A stretch of DNA of 64,000 bases from Occallatibacter riparius (lineage in GTDB: Bacteria; Acidobacteriota; Terriglobia; Terriglobales; Acidobacteriaceae): positions 1,550,001-1,614,000 of the forward strand of contig NZ_CP093313.1 in the NCBI RefSeq assembly GCF_025264625.1. The letters are read 5' to 3'. Below are positions 16,493 through 24,902 of the stretch, piece after piece (the first letter of the stretch is position 1; every line of letters begins with the position of its first letter). Made by a program: the position numbers and the translations under genes. The notes beneath the pieces were generated by a model. That model was not told the origin of the DNA, did not search any database, and worked only from the letters and a program-made list of their open reading frames with translations.

Positions 16493-18165
16493 CCTGTCGT
16501 CTCAAAGCCTGGCCAACAGGCATATTTCAACAAATTGCTGTTTCGCCACTCTGCGGCTCGGCAGCGTAAGTGGAGGAGCGAAGCGGCCGACGCCAGATCT
16601 CCCGCAGGCAGTACCGGCAACAGGTTGAGATAGTCGTTATCGGCCAGCAAGACGGCATAACATCCCGGCCAATCTTTTGCTTGCATCACGACCTCCAACG
16701 TGGCCTCGCGACAATCTGTCCAACGTGTTCTCAGGGTCTGGCTATCGATTTCTGCATCAGCCCGGTTAAGAGCGCAATGAAGACTGTGGGCAGAACGCCG
16801 CAACGCTTGCATGGAAGGCGCGTAGGCAACGCTGGCTTCGACGACACACGTCTCTCCAAGGTCGCCGAGAAGCACACGGGTCTGGGCAATCAGTTCTGCG
16901 ATGGGTGCACCGGCCCGCAGGTAGAAGTTCCCCGGCGCCGGAGCCCTCCAATTTTCAACTCCTTCGCGCGCCAGCACCAGTGTGAGTTTTCCATAGAGCT
17001 GACCGGCATGTGCCGGAAATGAGTCGGAGGTCACCACGATATCGGTCTTCGCGATGCGCTGCATGGCATCGGCAAGACTCAGCAGGCTTCCGGCAACTCC
17101 GATCGTTGACGCTGCTCGCGCACTCACGCCGGCGCGGCCTGCCTTGTCGATAGACTCGGCAAGCTCGCGGGAGAAGGCGCGCGTTGCATAGTTAGCGCCG
17201 GAGTCAATTGCAAATTGAACAGTCACGCCCGGCGGCAGTTCTTCAGGAAGCATTGACAGGAGCAACTCCGACCAGAACTGCTGCGAGGGATCCTCTTTTG
17301 AGGTGAACGGGCTGACATAGATAGCAATCTCCCGGCCAGCGGGGGTCTTTGGGGCCACTGCCTCCGGAAGATGACTCGGGCGTTCCTCTCCATCCCCAAG
17401 CCATTCCTTCATTCGATCCATGTGGTGATAAAAGTTGGCGTAGTAAGGATCGGGGTGTTCCAGCTTCCACACGCGGCCCCCGGTCTTGTCCAAAGCGGAG
17501 AGTTCGCGCAAACCCATGGCAAGCTCGATATAGCGAGTCACTCCCGGCTCTCTGCAGAGGGTACTCAGCAGTCCAGGTCGTTCAAAATCGACCATAGCCA
17601 CGAGGTCGTAATCACCGCAGCGAATCCTCTCGACTAGCTCGCCGAGGCCGTCGTAGAGTCCCTGCGAGTCAACACCCTCAACGTCGCGCCACAGGTCCCG
17701 GTAGCTCGATAGAACGAATAGCGAGGCGCCGGCCGGCATGCGGCGGCGCAGCGAGCCCGCAAGCGGGAAGGTCAGAATCTCGTCTCCGATTCCGATTCCT
17801 TGCCCCAGAATGATCACCGCGCGCTTCACCCCGCTGAAAAATTCTGGCGGAGGCGGGCTATTGCAGACAACGATATTGCGAGGAAGTTCAGGCTCTTTAT
17901 AGCGGTGAAGCCCGCGAAGAATCTGCGGCGCAAAGCGGGCCAGATTCGTCGTAGTCAAGGCGCGCAACATCCCCACGCAGTCCTCAATGGACTCGACTCC
18001 GCTTGACGAAAGAAACGGCGCGAGCGTCTGCAGGCTGGCGATGCGGCCCGTTTTGAAATGAAGATTGCTGCCGCTGATTGGTCGGCGGGAAAGGAAATGC
18101 AGATAGTTCTTGAGCAGCAGAATCGGAAGAAGTGGTGTCGGCTGCAACGATTCGGACTGGGTCAT
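16489..18165 (-). CDS. GT9-like (heptosyltransferase-type) glycosyltransferase
   Basis: A 558-residue protein. After an N-terminal extension of about 120 residues comes a GT9-like core: VIILGQGIGIGDEILTFPLA resembles the first strand-loop of ADP-heptose:LPS heptosyltransferases. The second lobe has IAIYVSPFTSKEDP and IVVTSDSFPAHAGQLYGK, the latter matching the TxDSGPxHxA donor loop with Phe in place of Gly. GT9 enzymes transfer heptose or related sugars. The protein is longer than a normal heptosyltransferase because of extra N- and C-terminal segments. I chose the ATG at 18165 rather than an upstream in-frame one at 18264. It is second in an isoprenoid-related operon, so its acceptor may be a lipid. 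ADP-heptose could come from the hld genes 13 kb away. Confidence 0.7.
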   Translation of the reverse strand: MTQSESLQPTPLLPILLLKNYLHFLSRRPISGSNLHFKTGRIASLQTLAPFLSSSGVESIEDCVGMLRALTTTNLARFAPQILRGLHRYKEPELPRNIVVCNSPPPPEFFSGVKRAVIILGQGIGIGDEILTFPLAGSLRRRMPAGASLFVLSSYRDLWRDVEGVDSQGLYDGLGELVERIRCGDYDLVAMVDFERPGLLSTLCREPGVTRYIELAMGLRELSALDKTGGRVWKLEHPDPYYANFYHHMDRMKEWLGDGEERPSHLPEAVAPKTPAGREIAIYVSPFTSKEDPSQQFWSELLLSMLPEELPPGVTVQFAIDSGANYATRAFSRELAESIDKAGRAGVSARAASTIGVAGSLLSLADAMQRIAKTDIVVTSDSFPAHAGQLYGKLTLVLAREGVENWRAPAPGNFYLRAGAPIAELIAQTRVLLGDLGETCVVEASVAYAPSMQALRRSAHSLHCALNRADAEIDSQTLRTRWTDCREATLEVVMQAKDWPGCYAVLLADNDYLNLLPVLPAGDLASAASLLHLRCRAAEWRNSNLLKYACWPGFETTG

Positions 18166-18297
18166 CTGTGCCTGTCGATACCACCTTGCGGATGGTGCTG
18201 AAAAACATTGTCGTGCCGGGGAAGAGATACTAGCACGGCGCCCCCGAGCTTGTGGAAAGACCACACTGAACTTGCCTAACTCATGCGGGCCGATAAC

Positions 18298-18957
18298 TTA
18301 GTCCACCACGGAAAGAGAGCGAATCAGCCAGAGATTCTCCCGGTCTTCCGTGAACCATACAACGTAACTCAGGAGGCTCGTAAGGAGAGAACTACTGTTT
18401 TTGTCTCGATGATCCACCTGCAGTACAGCTCTGATGAGAATGCCGTTGAGATGAAATACAGGATCGGGAATCTCCGTGAGGGCGATGCGCAACTCTGGCC
18501 CGCGCCAGGAGTCTATCATGGCATCGAGTCGCAGACGGAGTGCGTCTCGGTCCACATCGATATCGTTCAGCATGGTGTGATAGTTCGCGGAGACGCATTC
18601 CATAGCCAGATCGACATCCATCGACTCGATCGCGCGGATAAAACGAAACAGCGTGTCGACCGCAATGGATGCCGCCGCAGTGCTCCATGGCTCCTTCGCG
18701 GGGGTCGCATGCTGCGAAGGAGTCGCAGCCCGTTGCACGGGCACACCTGCATGCTGGAAATACCGGTTCCAATCCGCGCTCTGTGGCGCGCCTACTGGGA
18801 TGGCTACTTCGGGATGCCAGGCGATCAAGAGGTCTGTGGCGCTGGCCAGCCAAGGCTGCTCGGTGATATCGCCTTCCGCCTCATACCAGGGCTTGGGAGC
18901 CAGAGTTGGTGAGGTGTCTTCGGTAAGAACTGGCTGCTCGATTTCTTCCCTGCGCAT
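18298..18957 (-). CDS. NTF2/SnoaL-like domain protein
   Basis: A 219-residue protein with a poorly conserved, Pro/Ala-rich N-terminal 95 residues. A cone-like domain follows, visible as FIRAIESMDVDLAMECVSAN and a strand-rich end with Trp residues. The pattern is that of SnoaL/NTF2-like small-molecule binding domains, which include polyketide cyclases and isomerases. No catalytic dyad can be named. It is the first gene of the operon that continues with the GT9-like protein after 132 bases, and is divergent from the GT4 gene at 19114. A role in product cyclisation or binding is possible but unproven. Confidence 0.62.
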   Translation of the reverse strand: MRREEIEQPVLTEDTSPTLAPKPWYEAEGDITEQPWLASATDLLIAWHPEVAIPVGAPQSADWNRYFQHAGVPVQRAATPSQHATPAKEPWSTAAASIAVDTLFRFIRAIESMDVDLAMECVSANYHTMLNDIDVDRDALRLRLDAMIDSWRGPELRIALTEIPDPVFHLNGILIRAVLQVDHRDKNSSSLLTSLLSYVVWFTEDRENLWLIRSLSVVD

Positions 18958-19113
18958 TCCGAGTCTGCTCCGTAGTTTCTGACTTCGCTCTTCAGCACCG
19001 AGTTACATTCTGTTCAATTTCCGCGCGTAACGCCAGCATAATCGCTAAACAGTCTTTCTTGACTTGGGAGAGACCCGACTCTAGGATGGTTAAACCGAAA
19101 CACCGGATTCCCC

Positions 19114-20262
19114 ATGAAGGCTCCACTCAGCAGCCCACTGCATTACTCGTCCTCCGGGTTCGGCCACAGCTTGCGGCTTGCAGTATTTGTCTCCCGTCTT
19201 CCTCCTATCTCGCGTTCCGGCATTGGTGTGAGCGTCTCTGCAGAATGCCATTCGTTGGCAAAGGCGGGGTGCTCGGTTCATGTCTTTACGGCTTCAGAAG
19301 CTGCTTTGAGCGTCCCAGAGGTGGTTCTCAAACCGCTCGCGCGCGATGTTTTTCCCAAGGAGTTGCCTGATTGCGACATTCTTCATTTGCATTCGCTCGG
19401 GATGGCAACCGTAGCGCTCGAAGCAGCGCAACGGCTGCAATTACCACTGGTTTACACGGCTCACTCTTTAATTGAGCGCGAACTCCCGCAGGCACAGGAA
19501 TGGATCCGGGTTCAACATCGTGTTATGGCAGCGGCGCACCACGTTTTCTTCTTGAACAGAATGGAACAAGCGTACTCTCAAATGCACATCGCTTCCCTGA
19601 GAGGGAAGAGTTCGGTGAGATCTCACGGCAGCGTGTCAGCCGCCTCTGAACCTGGCGCCCGTCAGCGCAAGCCTCTGATCGTCATAGCTGGACGACTGTG
19701 CAAAAACAAAGGAACGGATCTTGCGGTGGCGGCATTGAGGCTCGTGATGCGAGCCGAACCGTCTGTCTCCGCGCTCTTCGCGGGTCCCCAGGGTGACGAG
19801 GATTGCGAGGCCGCGGTCGCCGATCTCATCGCCGAATTTCCCCGACGTGTTGAGCGCAGCGGTTGGCTCGAGCGAGGCGATCTGATGAAGACGCTCCGCC
19901 ACGCGCGAATGGCTCTTTGCCCATCGCGCTATGAGCCATTCGGTCTACTGCCGATCGAGGCGTTGCAACTTGGAACGCCGGTTCTCGCCGCTGCTTCCGA
20001 AGGCGCCTGCGAGACCCTGCCCGGCGCACCTGGAGTCGCCCTCCTTCAGTCCGACGATGCTCCTGCCTGGTCCAGGGCAATTCTTCACGAATGGCGGTCG
20101 GGCGCCCTCCTCGCGGACGCGCAACGATCGGGAGCCGCATGGATTGCTGAGCGATTTGATCCAGAGCGGCAAACGAACCTGCTCATTCGCACGCTGCAAA
20201 ACGTCCAAAGCGGCTTCCACGTTGGGGCGCGCAAAGCGCAGGTGCCCTGTCATGTGGCTTGA
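19114..20262 (+). CDS. GT4-family glycosyltransferase heading the KS-CLF operon
   Basis: A 382-residue GT-B glycosyltransferase. The N-terminus shows LAVFVSRLPPISRSGIGVSV, and HSL-type motifs sit in the acceptor domain. The C-terminal domain has VIAGRLCKNKGTDLAVAAL and the donor motif PSRYEPFGLLPIEALQLGTP with both Glu residues. It transfers a sugar from a nucleotide donor in the cytoplasm. It is the first gene of an eight-gene plus-strand operon and overlaps the enoyl reductase gene by 11 bases. The acceptor is therefore probably the acyl or polyketide product of that operon, or a carrier lipid. The promoter should lie in the 156-bp divergent gap before it. Confidence 0.9.
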   Translation: MKAPLSSPLHYSSSGFGHSLRLAVFVSRLPPISRSGIGVSVSAECHSLAKAGCSVHVFTASEAALSVPEVVLKPLARDVFPKELPDCDILHLHSLGMATVALEAAQRLQLPLVYTAHSLIERELPQAQEWIRVQHRVMAAAHHVFFLNRMEQAYSQMHIASLRGKSSVRSHGSVSAASEPGARQRKPLIVIAGRLCKNKGTDLAVAALRLVMRAEPSVSALFAGPQGDEDCEAAVADLIAEFPRRVERSGWLERGDLMKTLRHARMALCPSRYEPFGLLPIEALQLGTPVLAAASEGACETLPGAPGVALLQSDDAPAWSRAILHEWRSGALLADAQRSGAAWIAERFDPERQTNLLIRTLQNVQSGFHVGARKAQVPCHVA

Positions 20263-21004
20263 AGGACGCGTCGCATTCGTCACAGGAGGATCTCGCGGAA
20301 TCGGTCGCGCAACCGCGCTCCGGCTGGCCGCTCACCGGCCTGCGCACATCGCCGTCGGCTATGTGCTGGATCACGAGGCCGCTCGGAATACCGTAGCCGA
20401 AATTGAACAACTCGGCGTTCCGGCCTCGGCACACTGCGCCGATGTGAGCGACGAGTCCGCATTTCGCAATGTCTTTTCCAAGATTGAAAGCCGCCACGGC
20501 CGACTCGATCTCCTGGTATCAGCTGCGGCTCGCGCCTCCTTTGGTCCGCTTCTGGATGCCTCGCCGCGCAGTTGGCAGCGTGTTATGGACCTGAACGCGC
20601 GCGCCTTTCTGCTTGGCGCTCAACTCGCCGCGCCCCTAATGGTTGAAGGTGGGCGGATATTGGGCATCAGCAGCCTGGGAGGGCGCGCCTTTCTTCGGAA
20701 TTATGGTTTGCTGGGTGCTGCAAAGGCGGCGATCGAGAACCTCACGCGATATCTTGCGGTTGAGCTCGCCGGGCGGTCTATCCGCGTGAATTCTGTTTGT
20801 GGTGGCTTCGTCGACACCGACAGCACGCGCATGTTGCCGGAGTTCGAGCAGGCCGCAAGTGCTGTTGCAAGCAAGACCCCGTTGGCTCGCGTTGGCAAGC
20901 CGGAGGACATTGCGGCCGTACTCGCATTCCTTTGCAGTTCAGATTCAGATTGGATCACCGGCCAGACAATCGTGGCCGACGGAGGGCTGTCGCTAGGACT
21001 CTGA
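20252..21004 (+). CDS. fabL: FabL-type enoyl-ACP reductase (SDR)
   Basis: A 250-residue SDR that by key features is an enoyl-[ACP] reductase of the FabL (ENR III) kind rather than a ketoreductase. The cofactor motif is TGGSRGIGRA. The active-site Tyr and Lys are spaced Y151-x6-K158 in RNYGLLGAAKAAIE, the spacing of FabI/FabL, whereas FabG uses Y-x3-K. The flanking ENLTRYLAVELA and the GGFVDTDS and ITGQTIVADGG segments closely follow FabL as I know it. It would reduce trans-2-enoyl-ACP with NAD(P)H, giving saturated chain steps. The start is the ATG at 20252, overlapping the glycosyltransferase stop. Longer upstream starts in this frame fall inside that gene. Confidence 0.82.
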   Translation: MWLEGRVAFVTGGSRGIGRATALRLAAHRPAHIAVGYVLDHEAARNTVAEIEQLGVPASAHCADVSDESAFRNVFSKIESRHGRLDLLVSAAARASFGPLLDASPRSWQRVMDLNARAFLLGAQLAAPLMVEGGRILGISSLGGRAFLRNYGLLGAAKAAIENLTRYLAVELAGRSIRVNSVCGGFVDTDSTRMLPEFEQAASAVASKTPLARVGKPEDIAAVLAFLCSSDSDWITGQTIVADGGLSLGL

Positions 21005-21008
21005 GCCA

Positions 21009-21758
21009 ATGAGCGAGCTTCTTAAAGGACAAATCGCCGTCGTAACCGGCGGATCGCGCGGCATTGGAGCGGCCATCGCAGCTCTGTTTGCTGCTGAGGG
21101 CGCCATCGTGGCGGTGAACTTTCGCGCCGACCAGGAAAGTGCCGGCAAGGTAGTCGAAGCGATCGTCGGGGCCGGCGGAACCGCAACAGCCCACCAGGCC
21201 AACATTGCGGATGAAGCAGAGGTTCACCGCATGGTCGATGAAGTCCTGCAAAAACACGGCAGGATCGATACAGTGGTTTGCAATGCCGGCATCGTGCGCG
21301 ACAATCTCGCCGCATCAATGCCTCTCGAAGACTACGACCAGGTGCTGCAAGTGAATCTGCGCGGGCCTTTTCTGGTGATTCGAGAGGCCCTGCCCTCAAT
21401 GATCCGCGCGCGCTCGGGCTCCATCGTGAATTTGAGTTCAGTGCGGGCAGACACGGGCGGACGCGGGCAATGTAATTATGCCGTCGCCAAGGCGGGCTTA
21501 CAGGCCTTGACTCGTTCTCTCGCCCTCGAACTCGCGCCCAGAAATATTCGCGTGAATGCCATCGCTCCCGGCCTCATTGAGACTGATATGACTCGGGCCA
21601 TTCGCGAGATGGGGTCGGAAGAACTGACTCGTGAAATTCCCATGCGGCGCTACGGTCAACCAATCGATGTGGCTCACGCAGCTGCATTCCTTTGCTCTCC
21701 GCGCGCAGCGTACATTACCGGTGCGGTTCTGAGCGTGGCTGGTGGACTTGGACTTTAG
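21009..21758 (+). CDS. fabG: 3-oxoacyl-ACP reductase FabG
   Basis: A 249-residue classical SDR. The cofactor motif TGGSRGIGAA lies at residues 13-22, VNLRGPF carries the structural Asn116, LSS supplies the catalytic Ser, and NYAVAKAG gives Y157-x3-K161. The C-terminal AFLCSPRAAYITGAVLSVAGG is typical of FabG. It reduces 3-oxoacyl-ACP to 3-hydroxyacyl-ACP with NADPH. It starts four bases after the enoyl reductase stop. Pairing with a FabL-type enzyme, an ACP and a ketosynthase pair makes a dedicated reducing elongation set likely, rather than the housekeeping fatty acid synthase. Confidence 0.93.
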   Translation: MSELLKGQIAVVTGGSRGIGAAIAALFAAEGAIVAVNFRADQESAGKVVEAIVGAGGTATAHQANIADEAEVHRMVDEVLQKHGRIDTVVCNAGIVRDNLAASMPLEDYDQVLQVNLRGPFLVIREALPSMIRARSGSIVNLSSVRADTGGRGQCNYAVAKAGLQALTRSLALELAPRNIRVNAIAPGLIETDMTRAIREMGSEELTREIPMRRYGQPIDVAHAAAFLCSPRAAYITGAVLSVAGGLGL

Positions 21759-21778
21759 TACTCGACAGGAGAAGTGGC

Positions 21779-22435
21779 ATGGAGATACCCCAACAGGAGT
21801 TGGCTTCCGCGTCGGACCCATTTCGCGCAGCGCTTGCCATGGACCTGTCGCAAGTGCAGGAGCGCGCAATTTCAGTCGTCGCCCGATGCCTGGATCGGAA
21901 GCCAGGCGAAGTAAAGCTTAAATCGACCCTGTGGGGAGACCTTGATGCTGAATCGCTCGACATGCTTGACATCGTCTACAGCCTGGAGCGCACATTCATC
22001 ATTCGCATGCCTCGGCTGAATATTCTGCAGAGAGCGACAGACTTGTTTGGCGAGAGCGCCATCGTGCAGGGTGCAATCATCACTCCCACTGGCCTTGCGA
22101 TTCTCAAGGCGTCGATGCCCGAGGTCCCTGCGTCCTTCTTTCAGCCGAACATGCGGCTTAATGAGTTTCGCAGGGGAATCTCAGTTGAATCGCTTGTGCG
22201 CGTGGTGCTCCGTTGTCTGGGCGCCAATGCGGCTTTGCGTTGCGCTGCTTGCCAGGGCGAGCCGCAGCAGGTGCCGAATTCTCCGATGGAGATTCGTTGC
22301 TCACAGTGCGGCGCGGAAATGGTGCTGCCCTCGGGCGACGAGTTGGTGATCGAGGATCTCTTGCGTGTGGGAGCCGAACTCGGAATTCCTAAAGTCGCAG
22401 ATCCCACACCAGAGAATCGCGACCATGAGTCATAA
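21779..22435 (+). CDS. Acyl carrier protein fused to a C-terminal zinc ribbon
   Basis: A 218-residue protein. Residues 20-100 form an acyl carrier domain. The phosphopantetheine site is in DLDAESLDMLDIVYSLE, with Ser59 in an ESLD context instead of the usual DSLD. After a linker, Cys155-x2-Cys158 and Cys174-x2-Cys177 make a zinc ribbon. The carrier tethers the growing chain; the ribbon could dock partners or bind nucleic acid. The start is the ATG at 21779 with GGAG upstream; a frame open further upstream only shadows fabG. It overlaps the KS-CLF gene by 11 bases. Standalone ACPs are 75-100 residues, so both the size and the ribbon are unusual. Confidence 0.82.
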   Translation: MEIPQQELASASDPFRAALAMDLSQVQERAISVVARCLDRKPGEVKLKSTLWGDLDAESLDMLDIVYSLERTFIIRMPRLNILQRATDLFGESAIVQGAIITPTGLAILKASMPEVPASFFQPNMRLNEFRRGISVESLVRVVLRCLGANAALRCAACQGEPQQVPNSPMEIRCSQCGAEMVLPSGDELVIEDLLRVGAELGIPKVADPTPENRDHES

Positions 22436-24902
22436 TGGCGCGCATCGTCGCGTTGTCGTAACAGGAATGGGCGCGGTAACCCCCTTGGGCCCCACGCTCG
22501 ATTCAACGTGGACGGCTATCCTGCAAGGCATGAGCGGAATTCGTCTGATTCGCCAGTATGGCGAATTGACTCCGCCAACGCACATCGCCGGACAGGTCTC
22601 GATTGATGATCTGCCGCTGCTTGAGCCGCGCTTTAGCCATCGAGAGAACGAGATGGACTCTCTGCCTTTGGGCCGCGCCGCGATCTTCGCGCTCCACGCG
22701 GCCGAACAGGCATGGCGCGATGCGCGACTCGACGAACTCCCAGCCTTAGGCAGAAGCGCAGGCGTTTGCATTGGTGCCTCCACGTTTCCCATCATCGAAG
22801 ACCGCCTGCCTTATATCGCCGAACTGATCGATGGCAACCGATGGAACCCCGTCCGATATGCGGACCTATGCAACAGGCAGCGCTGGTTGTTGACTCAAAG
22901 TGACGCGGCGAAGATCGCCTCTGACCTGTCGATTCGCTGCGGGTTCTCCGGACCTTCGATTACCGCGCAGGCAGCGTGCACCTCCGCCACACAGGCCCTC
23001 GGCCACGCCTTCCAAAGTATCCGAACCGGCGAAACGCAACTGATGCTCACCGGCGGAACAGACAGCATGGTATCCATGATGTGCGTTACGGGCTTCTCGC
23101 TTCTGGGCAGCCTCTCGCAGCGATGGACCGAACCTGAACGCGCTTCCAGACCCTTCGATCGCACCCGAGATGGCTTCGTCTTGTCCGAAGGTTCGGCCAT
23201 GCTCATTCTTGAGGAACTGGACCATGCGCTCAACCGGGGTGCCACTATCTACGCGGAGTTGGTGGGATATGGATCATCGTGCGACGCCTATCGATTCACT
23301 GACATGATCCCGGAGGGCGCAGGCGGCACCATGGCCATGCGCTCTGCGCTCCACGATGCAGGCATCGCAATGGAGCGCGTTGGATACATCAATGCCCACG
23401 GCACTTCCACGCCGCTCAACGACAGCACCGAAACCACCGCCATTCGGCGCGCGTTCGGCCCCCATGCGGACAAGCTTGCGGTCAGTTCCACCAAGTCCCA
23501 GCTAGGACACCTGCTTTGCGCCGCTGGCGCTATTGAACTCGCCATCACAGCGTTGGCCTTGCAGAATGGCATCATGCCGCCGACCATCAATCTCGACTAT
23601 CCCGACCCAGCGTGCGATCTCGACTACGTTCCATGGAAGCCGCGTCCGGCGGATCTCTCCGTGGCAATCTCTAACTCCTTCGGCTTCGGAGGCCAGAACG
23701 GATGCCTCGTGTTGCGGAGGTGGGATTCAGAATCCGCTGCAGATCGAACCACCGTTTACTTTCCGGAGGCGCCGCGGCGGGTAGTGATTACTGGCATCGG
23801 TGTTGTCTCTCCGCTTGGCCTGGATGCAGACAGTCATTTCGCCAACGCCCACGCCTCTGCGTATTCGCGAACCGCGTCGGAAGCTATGGCCGACCTCGGC
23901 ATTCCCTACGCATGCCCAGTGACGGGATTCGATGCCCCCGGTCAGATTCGCAATCGAATGTTGCGCAAGATACTCACTCGCGCTGCAAGCTTTGCCGTCT
24001 CTGCAGCTGGACAGGCGCTTGATTTTGCCGCATTGGACCCAGAAGAAGTCGAGAGCGCCTCTGTATTTGTCGGCTCGCTCGGAGTCGATCAGGATCTCGA
24101 TCTTTTCGTCGAAGCCTTGAAGGCATCGTGCGACTCCAGCATCAATTTTTCCTATGAACGATACAGCCGTTGCGGCACGGCCTTGATTGATCCCTTGTTC
24201 CTGGTCAGGTCGTTGCCGAACGCCGGACTGTGCGGCGCGGCAATTGAACATCAGATCAAGGGACCGAATCTGAACATCATGAGCGGCCCAGCTTCCGGCC
24301 TGCTGGCGTTAATCGCTGCTTGCCGGCACATTCAGTGCGGAGCGGCCCCTGTGGCGCTCGTCGGGGGATACGATTCGACGCTGCAATTGGAATCGGTGGT
24401 TGTTCACCTGTTGGAAGGGCGCGCCGCTAGAGAAACAGGAGCGGGCGCCGGCTACGTGCTCGGCGAAGGCGCGGCCTTCTTCGTCATTGAGGACGCGGCA
24501 CATGCCGAAGCGCGAAAGGCGAAGGTTTACGCGGAAATTGTCGGCCTGGCTCATGTCCACTCCGCGCCCGAGGATGCAGCCAAGGGTCTTTATCAGGTCG
24601 CAATGGAGGCATCAGCCAGCGGCGCCACTGATGTAGTCTTTGGCGATGGTCTCAACCTGCCCGAAGAGGATGCGATCGAACAGCAAACGCTCCAGCGGCT
24701 TGGGCCGGAACTGACCCTCCGCACACAAACTCAGAGGACTGGCTTCTGCGGCGTTGCATCTCCCCTTTTTTCACTGCTCGAGGCAACGCGCGCGACCGCA
24801 GCGCGTGAGGTCGCACGCCCCTTGGTTTGGACCAGCGATCATGGACGCCATCACGTGGCGGTTGCGCTACAAGCCGCGTCATGCGGGGATCGCGCCGGAT
24901 GA
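22425..24902 (+). CDS. Single-chain ketosynthase - chain-length-factor-like fusion (FabF x 2)
   Basis: An 825-residue protein made of two thiolase-fold ketosynthase units. Unit 1 (about 1-430) is an intact FabF/KS: Cys185 in AQAACTSATQ, His325 in NAHGTSTPLND and His362 in SQLGHLLCAAG. Unit 2 starts again with RRVVITGIGVVSPLG near residue 448 and keeps the fold, but all three catalytic residues are gone: the Cys position is Pro622 in NIMSGPASG, and neither His motif survives. This is the relationship between KS-alpha and KS-beta (chain length factor) of type II polyketide synthases, which are normally two genes. The start is the ATG at 22425, overlapping the ACP stop. It is predicted to do decarboxylative condensation on the neighbouring ACP. 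Confidence 0.9.
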   Translation: MSHNGAHRRVVVTGMGAVTPLGPTLDSTWTAILQGMSGIRLIRQYGELTPPTHIAGQVSIDDLPLLEPRFSHRENEMDSLPLGRAAIFALHAAEQAWRDARLDELPALGRSAGVCIGASTFPIIEDRLPYIAELIDGNRWNPVRYADLCNRQRWLLTQSDAAKIASDLSIRCGFSGPSITAQAACTSATQALGHAFQSIRTGETQLMLTGGTDSMVSMMCVTGFSLLGSLSQRWTEPERASRPFDRTRDGFVLSEGSAMLILEELDHALNRGATIYAELVGYGSSCDAYRFTDMIPEGAGGTMAMRSALHDAGIAMERVGYINAHGTSTPLNDSTETTAIRRAFGPHADKLAVSSTKSQLGHLLCAAGAIELAITALALQNGIMPPTINLDYPDPACDLDYVPWKPRPADLSVAISNSFGFGGQNGCLVLRRWDSESAADRTTVYFPEAPRRVVITGIGVVSPLGLDADSHFANAHASAYSRTASEAMADLGIPYACPVTGFDAPGQIRNRMLRKILTRAASFAVSAAGQALDFAALDPEEVESASVFVGSLGVDQDLDLFVEALKASCDSSINFSYERYSRCGTALIDPLFLVRSLPNAGLCGAAIEHQIKGPNLNIMSGPASGLLALIAACRHIQCGAAPVALVGGYDSTLQLESVVVHLLEGRAARETGAGAGYVLGEGAAFFVIEDAAHAEARKAKVYAEIVGLAHVHSAPEDAAKGLYQVAMEASASGATDVVFGDGLNLPEEDAIEQQTLQRLGPELTLRTQTQRTGFCGVASPLFSLLEATRATAAREVARPLVWTSDHGRHHVAVALQAASCGDRAG

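Noticed and set aside
19931-20251. Upstream extension of the enoyl reductase frame
   Set aside because: It runs through the glycosyltransferase coding region in another frame; the SDR fold starts at MWLEGRVAFVTGG (20252).
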